Source: Epilithonimonas mollis
GTDB lineage: Bacteria > Bacteroidota > Bacteroidia > Flavobacteriales > Weeksellaceae
DNA length: 64,000 nt
Direction of reading: 5' to 3'
Assembly: GCF_900142325.1 (NCBI RefSeq)
Contig: NZ_FRAM01000001.1
Coordinates: forward strand, 372,001 to 436,000
This document shows positions 42,999 to 52,218 of the stretch, piece after piece. A program made the translations under genes and the position numbers. A model generated the notes under the pieces. It did not search any database. It was not told the DNA's origin and saw nothing but the letters and a program-made list of their open reading frames with translations. The number at the start of each line of letters is the position of its first letter. Position 1 is the stretch's first letter.

Positions 42999-43397
42999 AT
43001 GGGCGTAACAGTAAAAGCAAGTCTGGGAACGGAAAACTATTATACAGAAGTGATCGCTGGAGACAACAGCATCATTACAGACGAACCTATTGATAAAGGC
43101 GGCGGCAACAAAGGTTTTAACCCGTTTGAGATATTGGCCACATCTCTTGCAAGCTGTACGGCTGCAACGCTGAGAATGTATACCGACAGAAAAGGATGGG
43201 AAATCCCGCAGATCAACGTTGTTGTTGACCTGAAAAATTATCCCCAAAGCAAAACGGCACAGTTTTGCAGAATAATTGATTTCGGAACGACAGAAATCAG
43301 TGAAGATATGAAAGACAGGCTTTTAAAAATTGCTGATGCCTGCCCGATTCATAAAATATTAACCAACGATATAGAAATATTAACTAAAATCTCATAA
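42999..43397 (+). CDS. OsmC-family peroxiredoxin-like protein
   Basis: 132 residues with both conserved cysteines: Cys in ATSLASCTAATLRMY and Cys in DACPIHKILT. The family reduces organic hydroperoxides. Starts 1 bp after the YjdI stop, so translational coupling is probable. Confidence 0.92.
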   Translation: MGVTVKASLGTENYYTEVIAGDNSIITDEPIDKGGGNKGFNPFEILATSLASCTAATLRMYTDRKGWEIPQINVVVDLKNYPQSKTAQFCRIIDFGTTEISEDMKDRLLKIADACPIHKILTNDIEILTKIS

Positions 43398-43399
43398 TA

Positions 43400-43681
43400 A
43401 TGATAGAAGTAACACAAAATAACAGAGAAACAAAAGGCGAATTTTCGGCAAACTTTGATGGCAGACCTGCAGGACTGATGACTTATTCCTGGGCCGGCGA
43501 TGACAAAATCATTATCGATCATACAGAAGTTGAACCTGCTTATAACGGAAAAGGTGTTGGTAAAGCAATGGTTTATAAAGCTGTAGAATTTGCACGGGAA
43601 AACAACCTGAAAATCATTCCGCTTTGTCCGTTTGCGAAGGCAACTTTCCAGAAGAATGAGGATATCAGAGATGTTTTATAA
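43400..43681 (+). CDS. Small GNAT-type N-acetyltransferase (second copy)
   Basis: 93 residues, same short group as the first gene of the operon: MTYSWAGDDKIIIDHTEVEP, then NGKGVGKAMVYKAVEFAREN (acetyl-CoA loop) and IIPLCPFAKATFQKNEDIRD. Last gene of the operon, followed by a terminator. Confidence 0.9.
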   Translation: MIEVTQNNRETKGEFSANFDGRPAGLMTYSWAGDDKIIIDHTEVEPAYNGKGVGKAMVYKAVEFARENNLKIIPLCPFAKATFQKNEDIRDVL

Positions 43682-43702
43682 TGATGACTTATAAACGATA
43701 TA

Positions 43703-43732
43703 AAAATCCATTTCAGCTTTGAAATGGATTTT
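43703..43732. terminator. Bidirectional terminator after the YjdI/OsmC operon
   Basis: AAAATCCATTTCA pairs with TGAAATGGATTTT across 4 nt. Between convergent genes. Confidence 0.85.
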
Positions 43733-43756
43733 GTCTTTTCTATTCTAAGATTTTTG

Positions 43757-46174
43757 TTAAAACCATTTCTTCATCCGGTTATAGTCCAGGAAATAAGAGA
43801 TTCTTAGCGAAAAATTATTGATCATCGGCGAATTAAATAATTCATCAAAATTATTTTTGAACTTCATCCTGGAAATGTCGAGGTAATTGGTCGTCGCATT
43901 TCTGTAAAGCAATGTCAGTTGACTTCCTGGCGCAAACCACCAGGAATAACGCAGATCCACATTCCATGAATTATAGGTTCCGTTTAGATTAGGATGATAG
44001 CTTGTATTGCTATCCAGGCTTCCGTCATTATTTAAAATATAAAACTGCTTATATGTAACATCCGAAAAATAGTGTCTGAATGCCAGTGCCAGCGACATCT
44101 TCTCATCAAAGGTATATTGTCCCGTGATGGCATTTTCATACGTATTTCTCTGTCTTCTTCCCATATAAATATTGTCAGTATCTTTTCCGGAATATCCAAC
44201 CTCATTATTACTGAAAACAGGATTGAACTGCCAGATCAGATTTAGTTTATCAGAAGCTCTATAACGCAGATATAAAGATGGCACTAGATAATTCCGCCCT
44301 TTTTCATCATAGGCATAATAATCTATATTAATGTTATACTGAACTTTTTTCCGACTGTCACTTTCGAACCAAAGCCAGCTGTCAAAATAGCCCGGAACCT
44401 TCAGATATCTTCCGAAAGATCTCGGTTCATAAATATCTTTTTCACCATAAGGTGTAAACTCTACGCCGCCGCCGAAACTCTGAAACTTTTTATTGGTAAA
44501 TGAATTATTATGGTTGAAAATCAATTTCTGGTTAAGAAATGCCTCTAACCGATGGTAATAATTCAGGTTAAAGTTCAGGTACATATTATTAAGATGCTTT
44601 GTAGGCTGAAGAATCCTGTATCCGTACCAGACATTATGATTTCCGTAATTGGTTTTGGTGGAAAATCCCAGATCGTTGATATCCCAGTCTTTGCTGACAT
44701 AATTTGCATTGACCTCGAATCTGTGCTTACCGGAAAATTTACCGATACCAACCGTTCCTCTGTTACCGAATTTCGTATCATCATTCATTATCCAGCTCCC
44801 TTTCAGATTCCCGTAATAGGTATAGGTATTGGCTTTATTACTAATGCTCCAAAGCAGCCCGGTTGCGTTGGCATCGCGGAAATCACCGTTTCTGGTTGTG
44901 CTGGTATTTACCAAAGTGACAGAAGAATTGCCGCCGAATCTCTGGTCAAGGACCAAAACATTATAGTTCGTCCACGGCTCTACAACTTCTTTTCGGATTG
45001 TGCCCGTTTCATTATTCTGAATCGTGGCCTCCATTTTTTCAGTAACACCATTGAAAATCCCTATTCCCAAACCTTTCTTCGTTCTGCCGGAAATTTTGAA
45101 GGCATTAAACAATTTGACCTTCGAAGGATATTCGGTCACAATTTCTTTTTCTTCATTAATATTCGGATAGCGGGAAGGACTCCCGCCAACTCTTCTGGAA
45201 TAGAACATATCACCTTTACTGAAAAGTTCTGTTCCTTCCATGAAAAATGAGCGTTGCTCTGCAAACTGCTGTTCAAAAGGTGTCAAATTAAGAATCGAAT
45301 TATCAAAATTAGCCTGTCCAAAATCCGGAATTAACGTCATATCAAATGTGAATGCATCATTGATTCCATACTTCAGATCCATTCCTCCATTTACGTTAGT
45401 TTCTGTTTTCCCCTCGAAGGTGTTAACATAGGTTGAAAAATAAGGCGTAAAGGAAAGCCTGGTGGGGGTTTTAACATCTGTCACCCCATTCAGAACACCA
45501 TCATATAGAGTATAATTGCCTTTCTCATTGTCAACGTGATTCCAGTCATACATCGTATTGGTTCTTTTGACTTTACGAATCATATTAAGACCAAACTTCT
45601 GCTTATCTTTTTTCGGAAAACGGAGCTCAAAAAAGGGGATCTTCATTTCTACAGCCCAGCCTTTTTCATTGATTTTCACCGCACTATACCAGACTGCATT
45701 CCAGGACATGTCTTCATTTTCTGTGGTCAGTTTTCCATCAATCTGTACACCGGCAGCAGTCACAATGAATTCCAGGCTCTGCTGATGGTCATTATAGCCA
45801 TTGATGATAATTCCGAAAAAATCATCATTGGCAATATTATCTCTTTCGGTCAATTCCTTCAAAATTTTTGAAGGATCCGGATCGTACATTTGTGCAGCGA
45901 TATATAATCCCGTGTCGTCATAAAGAAATCTGACTTCAGTTTTTAAACTATCGGGCTGTGGTTTTCCGTTATTGGGCTGTCGTTCTACAAAATTGGTCGC
46001 TGCCGGAACATTTTTCCAAATCTCATCATCCAGTATCCCATCAATTTTTACGGGCTGATCTCTTTTGAGAGCCGACAACTGTTTTCTGGAAATACTGTCA
46101 GCAACTACAGGCTTTTGAGCCGAGATTTGCCAGAATAAAAGAGAGATTATAAGAATAGAAAATTTAGTTTTCAT
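43757..46174 (-). CDS. DUF5916 protein with N-terminal CBM9-like domain
   Basis: 805 residues from MKTKFSILIISLLFWQISAQ (46174), a clear signal peptide; the longer reading to 46261 is not typical. N-terminal carbohydrate-binding CBM9-like fold (KIDGILDDEIWKNVPAATNF, EVRFLYDDTGLYIAAQMYD). The rest (DUF5916) has repeated beta-strand pairs with aromatic ends and finishes FSLRISYFLDYNRMKKWF, suggesting an outer-membrane beta-barrel. Role unknown; some family members sit with carbohydrate or peptidase genes, but there is none here. Confidence 0.88.
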   Translation of the reverse strand: MKTKFSILIISLLFWQISAQKPVVADSISRKQLSALKRDQPVKIDGILDDEIWKNVPAATNFVERQPNNGKPQPDSLKTEVRFLYDDTGLYIAAQMYDPDPSKILKELTERDNIANDDFFGIIINGYNDHQQSLEFIVTAAGVQIDGKLTTENEDMSWNAVWYSAVKINEKGWAVEMKIPFFELRFPKKDKQKFGLNMIRKVKRTNTMYDWNHVDNEKGNYTLYDGVLNGVTDVKTPTRLSFTPYFSTYVNTFEGKTETNVNGGMDLKYGINDAFTFDMTLIPDFGQANFDNSILNLTPFEQQFAEQRSFFMEGTELFSKGDMFYSRRVGGSPSRYPNINEEKEIVTEYPSKVKLFNAFKISGRTKKGLGIGIFNGVTEKMEATIQNNETGTIRKEVVEPWTNYNVLVLDQRFGGNSSVTLVNTSTTRNGDFRDANATGLLWSISNKANTYTYYGNLKGSWIMNDDTKFGNRGTVGIGKFSGKHRFEVNANYVSKDWDINDLGFSTKTNYGNHNVWYGYRILQPTKHLNNMYLNFNLNYYHRLEAFLNQKLIFNHNNSFTNKKFQSFGGGVEFTPYGEKDIYEPRSFGRYLKVPGYFDSWLWFESDSRKKVQYNINIDYYAYDEKGRNYLVPSLYLRYRASDKLNLIWQFNPVFSNNEVGYSGKDTDNIYMGRRQRNTYENAITGQYTFDEKMSLALAFRHYFSDVTYKQFYILNNDGSLDSNTSYHPNLNGTYNSWNVDLRYSWWFAPGSQLTLLYRNATTNYLDISRMKFKNNFDELFNSPMINNFSLRISYFLDYNRMKKWF

Positions 46175-46235
46175 AGTTAATTTCACTTGAAGATAAGACA
46201 ACGTCCGCACAAAATCTATTACATTAAAACAAAAA

Positions 46236-46257
46236 AAATCAGGCAACAACCTGATTT
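46236..46257 (-). terminator. Terminator of glnS
   Basis: AAATCAGG / CCTGATTT with a 6-nt loop and an A8 run that becomes a T-run on the minus strand. Confidence 0.8.
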
Positions 46258-46285
46258 TCAATTTAGTATTTTATTACTCTTAATT

Positions 46286-47956
46286 TTAAGGTTTGTAACC
46301 ATCTTTAAGAGTAACCGTTCTGTTGAATACCAATTTATCTGCAGAAGAGTCTCTGTCTTTGATATAATATCCGATTCTCTGGAACTGGAAATGATCTTCC
46401 AAAGTAGCATCTTTAAGACTAGGTTCAGCAAAGCCGTGTGATACCCGCAGTGACTGGTGGTTGATAAATTCCATAAAATCAATTTCCTTCACGGCATCAG
46501 GCTGTTCTGTGGTGAACAGTTTTTCGTAAGTTCTGATCTCGATCGGTAAAGCATGTTTTGCAGAAACCCAGTGCAGCGTCCCTTTTACTTTTCTCAGACT
46601 CGCTTCAGTTCCGCTTCCTGATCTCGAGTCTTCATCATAAGTTGCATAGATGGTAGTGATCTGTCCTTTAGCATCTTTTTCAACCCTTTCCGCTTTGATG
46701 ATATAACCTGACTTCAGACGAACTTCTCCGCCTAGTTTCAGTCTGAAGAACTTTTTATCAGCTTCTTCTTTGAAATCTTCTCTTTCGATGTAAATTTCTC
46801 TTGAAAAAGGCACTTGTCTTGTTCCTGCGTTTTCATCCTCAGGATTATTTTCAGTTTCCAGCCATTCTTCTTTATCTTCAGGATAATTCTCGATGATTAG
46901 CTTCACAGGATTCACAACTGCCATTACTCTCGTTGCAATTTTGTTAAGGTCTTCTCTCACAGAGAATTCCAGCAACTGGATATCAATCAGGTTTTCTCTT
47001 TTGGCAACGCCAACTCTTTCAATGAAATTTTTGATTGCTGCAGGCGTATAACCTTTTCGTCTCAGTCCTGAGATCGTCGGCATTCGCGGATCATCCCAAC
47101 CAGTTGTTACGCCTTCCTGAACCAATCTTTGCAATTTTCTTTTGGATGTTACCATATAGGAAACGTTCATCCTTGCGAATTCTCTCTGCTTTGGTGCAAC
47201 GCTTTTATTATCGTAGACCTGATCCAGATACCATTCGTATAGCGGACGGTGATTTTCAAATTCCAGCGAACATAAAGAGTGCGATATCTGTTCGATATAG
47301 TCAGATTCTCCGTGTGCCCAATCGTACATTGGATAAATCTTCCATTGGTCTCCTGTTCTGTGATGTGGTTTTTTCAGGATTCTGTACATCACAGGATCAC
47401 GCATATTCATATTCGGGGAAGCCATATCGATTTTCGCCCGAAGACTCATTGCGCCTTCTTCGAATTCCCCATTTTTCATTTTCTCAAATAGTTCAAGACT
47501 TTCTTCAATGGGACGATCTCTGAAAGGTGAGTTGATACCCGGTTCAAAAGGATTTTTTCTCTGAGCTGTGATATCTTCGGAAGACTGTTCATCTACATAA
47601 GCTTTTCCTTGCTTAATGAGTTCTACAGCCCAGCCATATAATTGTCCAAAATAGTCAGAAGTATATAATTCCTGATCATACCGGAAACCCAGCCAATCGA
47701 TATCTGCTTTTATCGAATCTACGAATTCCTGCTCTTCTTTCGCAGGATTGGTATCATCAAACCGAAGGTTGACCGGCGCATTATATTTTTGCCCCAAACC
47801 AAAGTTGATACAGATTGCTTTGGTGTGACCAATGTGCAGATAACCGTTTGGTTCCGGCGGAAAACGGAAACGCAATTTTTCCGCACCCAGGCCATTTTCC
47901 AAGTCGTCTTCTATAATTTGCTCAATGAAATTGAGTGGTTTTTTTTCTTCTTCCAT
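46286..47956 (-). CDS. glnS: Glutaminyl-tRNA synthetase
   Basis: 556 residues from MEEEKKPLNFIEQIIEDD (47956). Class I HIGH motif in RFPPEPNGYLHIGHTKAIC, KMSKS-like motif MVTSKRKLQRLV, then the two beta-barrel anticodon domains (REDLNKIATRVMAVVNPVKL ... KDGYKP). Direct GlnRS, so Gln-tRNA need not be made by the GatCAB route. Start chosen as the family-typical ATG; the extra 7 residues up to 47977 are atypical. Confidence 0.97.
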   Translation of the reverse strand: MEEEKKPLNFIEQIIEDDLENGLGAEKLRFRFPPEPNGYLHIGHTKAICINFGLGQKYNAPVNLRFDDTNPAKEEQEFVDSIKADIDWLGFRYDQELYTSDYFGQLYGWAVELIKQGKAYVDEQSSEDITAQRKNPFEPGINSPFRDRPIEESLELFEKMKNGEFEEGAMSLRAKIDMASPNMNMRDPVMYRILKKPHHRTGDQWKIYPMYDWAHGESDYIEQISHSLCSLEFENHRPLYEWYLDQVYDNKSVAPKQREFARMNVSYMVTSKRKLQRLVQEGVTTGWDDPRMPTISGLRRKGYTPAAIKNFIERVGVAKRENLIDIQLLEFSVREDLNKIATRVMAVVNPVKLIIENYPEDKEEWLETENNPEDENAGTRQVPFSREIYIEREDFKEEADKKFFRLKLGGEVRLKSGYIIKAERVEKDAKGQITTIYATYDEDSRSGSGTEASLRKVKGTLHWVSAKHALPIEIRTYEKLFTTEQPDAVKEIDFMEFINHQSLRVSHGFAEPSLKDATLEDHFQFQRIGYYIKDRDSSADKLVFNRTVTLKDGYKP

Positions 47957-48107
47957 AAATCTGAACGTGAGGTGCAAATTTAACTTAATTTCCCGTAAAA
48001 ATAAAAGGTTATGTCTTATAAAAATAGATGATTATTTATATCGAAAATTATCCCAAAACCTGGAATATTTGTTTTGTAAATGTTAAATTTGTGTGAACTT
48101 TAAACAA

Positions 48108-48141
48108 TTGGTGATATAGAGTTCATTTTTTTTTAATTTTG
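48108..48141 (+). promoter_or_regulatory. Promoter of the PhoB-type two-component operon
   Basis: TTG (48108-48110), 23-nt spacer, TAATTTTG (48134-48141), 20 bp before the ATG. Confidence 0.65.
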
Positions 48142-48160
48142 GGATAATTAATAAATCGAA

Positions 48161-48838
48161 ATGAATCGTAAAAAAATCCTTTTAATTGATGATGAACAGG
48201 ACATTCTTGAGATCATCTCTTATAATTTGGAAAAAGAAGGCTATCAGGTTTTTACAGCAAGCAACGGTAATGAAGGAATAGTAAAAGCTAAAGAAATATT
48301 GCCTGATCTTATTCTTCTGGACGTGATGATGCCGGAAAAAGACGGAATAGAAACTTGTCAGGATCTTCGCAAAATCAAAGAACTTCAAAAGACACTGATT
48401 GTATTTTTATCCGCAAGAAGCGAAGAATTTTCCCAGCTGGCGGGTTATCAGGCCGGTGCCAATGATTATATCGTAAAGCTGATCAAACCAAAAGTTCTGG
48501 TTTCCAAAGTAGCCGCCCTTTTACAGCTAGGTGCACAATCTCAGGAAAATTCCAATTATATCGAGATTGGTGATTTGGTTATTGATAAAGATAACTTCAA
48601 GGTATCAAAAGGGAAAGAAGAGTTTTTGCTTCCCAAGAAAGAATTTGATCTGCTTTATTTATTGGCTTCCAATACGGATAAGGTTTTTAAAAGAGAAGAA
48701 ATTCTGGAAAAAGTCTGGGGAAATGATGTTATCGTGGGCGAAAGAACAATCGATGTCCACATCAGAAGGCTGCGAGAGAAACTCGGCATCAATACCATCC
48801 AGACACTGAAAGGAATTGGTTATAAATTAGTAGTTTAG
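48161..48838 (+). CDS. OmpR/PhoB-type response regulator
   Basis: 225 residues. Receiver: LLIDDEQDILEIISYNL, phospho-acceptor Asp in LILLDVMMPEKDG, Ser in VFLSARSEE. The normally conserved Lys-Pro is Lys-Leu (ANDYIVKLIKPKVL). C-terminal winged helix Trans_reg_C (KEFDLLYLLASNTDKVFKRE, TIDVHIRRLREKLG). Coupled to the kinase downstream, 31 bp. Targets unknown; the pair resembles the PhoB/PhoR-like set found in many Bacteroidota. Confidence 0.93.
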   Translation: MNRKKILLIDDEQDILEIISYNLEKEGYQVFTASNGNEGIVKAKEILPDLILLDVMMPEKDGIETCQDLRKIKELQKTLIVFLSARSEEFSQLAGYQAGANDYIVKLIKPKVLVSKVAALLQLGAQSQENSNYIEIGDLVIDKDNFKVSKGKEEFLLPKKEFDLLYLLASNTDKVFKREEILEKVWGNDVIVGERTIDVHIRRLREKLGINTIQTLKGIGYKLVV

Positions 48839-48869
48839 GATTTTCTTTTTAGAAAATCTTTTTTTTGAA

Positions 48870-49952
48870 ATGATAAGAAATGCCGTAAAAATCAACTGGC
48901 TATCAGCAGCAGCTTCCTTTTCACTTGTAGCTGTTGTTGGCACTGCTGTTTTGCTGTTTGAGTTTTATACCGACGATGTTTACTTCAAAACCAAAGACTT
49001 TAATTATTTTTTAGTCTTTACACTCGGTCTTTTATTTTTTCTCAACTATTTTGTTCTGGAATTTCTATTCAGCTTCTACAGTAAAAATCAAATCAGAAGA
49101 ATCACCAATATTCTTCCGGAAGATATCATCCACGATTATGACACAGATCTCGGCTTCAAGGAACTCGGCGAAAAAATGCACGAGATGAACCAAAGAAATG
49201 CCGAAATCGATATGATGAAAGAGATGGAAAACTACCGTAAAGAATACATTGGCAACGTTTCCCATGAGTTGAAAACTCCGCTTTTTTCAATACAGGGATA
49301 CATAGAAACACTCAGAGACGGCGGCGTGGAAGATCTTACAATCCGGGACAAATACCTGCAGAGAATCGACAGCTCGGTGGAACGGCTACTGAATATCGTG
49401 AAAGACCTGGACATGATCAACCGTTACGAATCCGGCCAGATTGATCTGAAATACAGTATTTTTGACATCAATCTTCTGATACAGGAAATTTTTGACTTAT
49501 TGGAAATGGAAGCGGAAAAACATCTGATGACAATGCAGCTCCAGACCACACAGTCTCAGCTTTTTGTATTTGCTGATAAGCAAAGGATTTCGCAGGTACT
49601 CATTAATCTTATTTCCAATTCTATAAAATACGCCAACAGAGAAGAGGCGCAGATCATTGTTTCCACAAGAGAAGGAACGAAGAGCATTCACATCTCTGTA
49701 GAAGACAACGGAATGGGCATAAAACCGGAAAATCTGCCAAGGATCTTTGAGCGGTTTTTCCGCGTAGAAAGCAGCAGAAGCAGGAAAGAAGGCGGATCAG
49801 GACTTGGACTTGCCATCGTAAAACATATCCTGGAAGCTCATAAACAGACTATCAGTGTGGAAAGTGCTTATCTGTCAGGAACAAAATTCAAATTCAAGCT
49901 GGGAAAACCCGCTGTGAACGGAAAGAAGAATAAAACGAATGCTACAGCGTAA
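48870..49952 (+). CDS. PhoR-like sensor histidine kinase
   Basis: 360 residues. Two spans (~14-33 and ~48-70) with a very short periplasmic loop, a HAMP-like/linker helix, H-box YIGNVSHELKTPLFSIQGY, N-box QVLINLISNSIKYA, G1 VEDNGMGI, F and G2 FRVESSRSRKEGGSGLGLAI. The small external loop suggests it senses via membrane or partner proteins, as PhoR does. Second gene of the operon. Confidence 0.93.
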   Translation: MIRNAVKINWLSAAASFSLVAVVGTAVLLFEFYTDDVYFKTKDFNYFLVFTLGLLFFLNYFVLEFLFSFYSKNQIRRITNILPEDIIHDYDTDLGFKELGEKMHEMNQRNAEIDMMKEMENYRKEYIGNVSHELKTPLFSIQGYIETLRDGGVEDLTIRDKYLQRIDSSVERLLNIVKDLDMINRYESGQIDLKYSIFDINLLIQEIFDLLEMEAEKHLMTMQLQTTQSQLFVFADKQRISQVLINLISNSIKYANREEAQIIVSTREGTKSIHISVEDNGMGIKPENLPRIFERFFRVESSRSRKEGGSGLGLAIVKHILEAHKQTISVESAYLSGTKFKFKLGKPAVNGKKNKTNATA

Positions 49953-50035
49953 GCTGTCATCGAAAAGTGCAAAATTTATAAAAAACTTTTTTATAAAAAA
50001 ATTTCCAAGAAACTTTTCCGAAATTTCATTTGTTT

Positions 50036-50043
50036 TATATTTG
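50036..50043 (+). promoter_or_regulatory. -7 box upstream of the 50085 gene
   Basis: TATATTTG, perfect TAnnTTTG, 41 bp before the ATG; the -33 element is unclear. Confidence 0.5.
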
Positions 50044-50084
50044 CAACATTAAGTCATAACAATAAAGTTAAAGTAAAAACAATA

Positions 50085-50669
50085 ATGGTTTATAAGATAA
50101 GAGTAATTCTAGACGCCAAAGAAACAATCTTCCGGGACATCGAGATCAAAGACAAGCAAACACTTTGGAATCTGCATCTGGGTATCAAAAGTGCGTTCAG
50201 CTTACCAGGAGAGGAGTTGTCATCTTTTTATTTTTCTGATGATGAATGGAGCGAAGGTCGCGCAGTGCCTTTGGAAGATATGAGCGATGAAGGTGACGGA
50301 GAAATCATGTCGGATATTTACCTTAATGAAGGTTTCCCTGCAGTCGGGGAAAAAATGAGGTTTCAGTATGGCTTCATCGACCTTTGGGAATTTTTCTGCG
50401 AATTGCTGGAAATAATTGACGAAAAACCTGCGGTCAATTATCCTATCACAGTTTACAGATTTGGGAATGTTCCCTTGAAGGCGCCCACCAAAAGCAGTTC
50501 TTCTAACGGGAAAAGCAAAAATTCTGTAATGCCTTTACTGGATGAGGATTTTGATGATTTCGACGCCGACTTCAAAGAAAGCAGCTTCGATGATGAAGAT
50601 GACGATTTTGTAGACGATGAAGAAGAAACTGGATACAACGACGTCTTCGAAGAAGATGATGAAGATTAA
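50085..50669 (+). CDS. Plasmid pRiA4b ORF-3 / IS1096 TnpR-type family protein
   Basis: 194 residues. The N-terminal ~125 residues (VYKIRVILDAKETIFRDIEI, FYFSDDEWSEGRAVPLED, FQYGFIDLWEFFCELLEI) match the pRiA4b ORF-3-like domain, named after plasmid and IS passengers but here a chromosomal solitary gene as in many Bacteroidota. The last ~50 residues are a nearly uninterrupted run of Asp, Glu and Ser/Phe. No transposase nearby. Function unknown. Confidence 0.75.
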   Translation: MVYKIRVILDAKETIFRDIEIKDKQTLWNLHLGIKSAFSLPGEELSSFYFSDDEWSEGRAVPLEDMSDEGDGEIMSDIYLNEGFPAVGEKMRFQYGFIDLWEFFCELLEIIDEKPAVNYPITVYRFGNVPLKAPTKSSSSNGKSKNSVMPLLDEDFDDFDADFKESSFDDEDDDFVDDEEETGYNDVFEEDDED

Positions 50670-50692
50670 TCCAATTTTATACAAATATTAAC

Positions 50693-50716
50693 AAGCCTGG
50701 TTTTCCGGGCTTTTTT
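50693..50716 (+). terminator. Terminator of the pRiA4b ORF-3-like gene
   Basis: AAGCCTGG-TTTT-CCGGGCTT followed by T-run; one T-G wobble. Confidence 0.85.
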
Positions 50717-50775
50717 ATTTTTATTACATTTACAGGATAGACAAAGAGAATTCACAAAACCTAAGAGAAATTAGA

Positions 50776-52119
50776 ATGAAAAAACTGATTCTTATTCCGG
50801 CCATCGCCACTTTATTATTATCCTGTAAAACCCAGAATCAAGCTATGGAACTACCACAAGAATGGAAACACACGACCAATATTTATGAAGTCAACGTAAG
50901 ACAATACACATCGGAAGGCACTTTTGCAGCCTTCGAAAAACACTTGCCAAGACTAAAAAAAATGGGTGTGAAAACATTGTGGTTTATGCCTATCACGCCG
51001 ATTGCACAACTCAATAAGAAAGGAAGCTTGGGAAGTCCGTATGCTGCATATGATTATACCAGTATCAACCCGGAATTCGGAACGCTGGAGAATTTTAAGC
51101 ACCTGGTGGACGAAGCGCATAAAATGGGTTTTAAGGTCATCATCGACTGGGTTGCCAATCACACAGGCTGGGATCACGTCTGGACGAAATCTCATCCGGA
51201 GTGGTTTCTCAAAGATGCAGACGGAAGTTTCCATAAAGCAAGCGGCATGGACGATATCATCGAGCTGGATTATACAAACAAAGAAATGCGCCTGGCAATG
51301 ATAGAAGCCATGAAATATTGGGTAAAAGAAACCAATATCGACGGATTCCGATGTGATCTTGCAAGCTGGGTAGAAGTAGATTTCTGGCAACAGGCAAGAC
51401 CTGAAGTTGAGAAGCTGAAACCACTTTTCTTTCTTGGCGAATTTGATGAGCTGGAGAATCCGGATTACGGAAAAGTGTTTGATGCCAGCTACAGCTGGAA
51501 ATGGATGCATCTTTCTCAGGATTTTTACCAGAAAAACCTGCCACTCTCTGATTTGAAAAATCTTCTGGAACAATATTCCAAAATCGGAGATAACTCCATG
51601 CGCGCCTGGTTCACAACTAATCACGATGAAAACTCCTGGAACGGAACGGAGTATGAAAAATACGGAGATTCTGCACCTGCTTTGGCTGTCTTCTCAGCAA
51701 CATGGAATGGCGTTCCACTACTCTATTCCGGGCAGGAATTACCTCTGAAAACCAAGCGTCTGGAATTCTTCGAGAAGGATCCGATTCCGTGGACTGGAAA
51801 ATATGAACTGGAAAATTTTTACAAAACATTACTGAATCTGAAATCTGAGAATCCTGCTCTCAGAGGTGGCGATCCTGCCGTTACAACATATTGGGTCAAT
51901 ACCACTTCCAATGACAAAGTCTTGGCTTACCTCAGAAAAAACGGAGAGCGCGAAGTTTTGGTTTTAATTAATACAAGTAAGGATTCTGTGAATTTCAAAA
52001 TTGAAGACGAGAATGCTGTCGGGAACTACAAGAATGTTTTTACGAATAATAAATCCGAATTAATCAAAGGTTCTGACATGAATCTCCCCGCTTACGGATA
52101 TGTGGTTTATGAGAAATAG
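50776..52119 (+). CDS. GH13 alpha-amylase family lipoprotein
   Basis: 447 residues. Lipoprotein signal (LILIPAIATLLLSC, Cys17). GH13 barrel with region I VIDWVANH, nucleophile Asp in IDGFRCDLAS, acid Glu in FFLGEFDEL and third Asp in TTNHDENSWNG; ends with a small beta domain (AYLRKNGEREVLVLINTSKD). Likely hydrolyses alpha-glucans on the cell surface or in the periplasm. No Sus genes near. Own terminator. Confidence 0.93.
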   Translation: MKKLILIPAIATLLLSCKTQNQAMELPQEWKHTTNIYEVNVRQYTSEGTFAAFEKHLPRLKKMGVKTLWFMPITPIAQLNKKGSLGSPYAAYDYTSINPEFGTLENFKHLVDEAHKMGFKVIIDWVANHTGWDHVWTKSHPEWFLKDADGSFHKASGMDDIIELDYTNKEMRLAMIEAMKYWVKETNIDGFRCDLASWVEVDFWQQARPEVEKLKPLFFLGEFDELENPDYGKVFDASYSWKWMHLSQDFYQKNLPLSDLKNLLEQYSKIGDNSMRAWFTTNHDENSWNGTEYEKYGDSAPALAVFSATWNGVPLLYSGQELPLKTKRLEFFEKDPIPWTGKYELENFYKTLLNLKSENPALRGGDPAVTTYWVNTTSNDKVLAYLRKNGEREVLVLINTSKDSVNFKIEDENAVGNYKNVFTNNKSELIKGSDMNLPAYGYVVYEK

Positions 52120-52169
52120 TTTTTAGACTTGATAAAATAAATAGATTTTTGTTTATTGTCAAAAGTATA

Positions 52170-52198
52170 AAACCCTTTCAAAAGTTTTGAAAGGGTTT
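52170..52198. terminator. Bidirectional terminator between amylase and NAD(P)-binding gene
   Basis: AACCCTTTCAA pairs with TTGAAAGGGTT across a short loop; between convergent genes. Confidence 0.85.
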
Positions 52199-52218
52199 CG
52201 TTATTAATAATTCGAAAA

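Noticed and set aside
44552..45250. 232-residue plus-strand ORF
   Set aside because: Antisense shadow of the DUF5916 gene with no protein-like motifs.
50953..51624. 223-residue minus-strand ORF
   Set aside because: Antisense shadow of the GH13 amylase gene.
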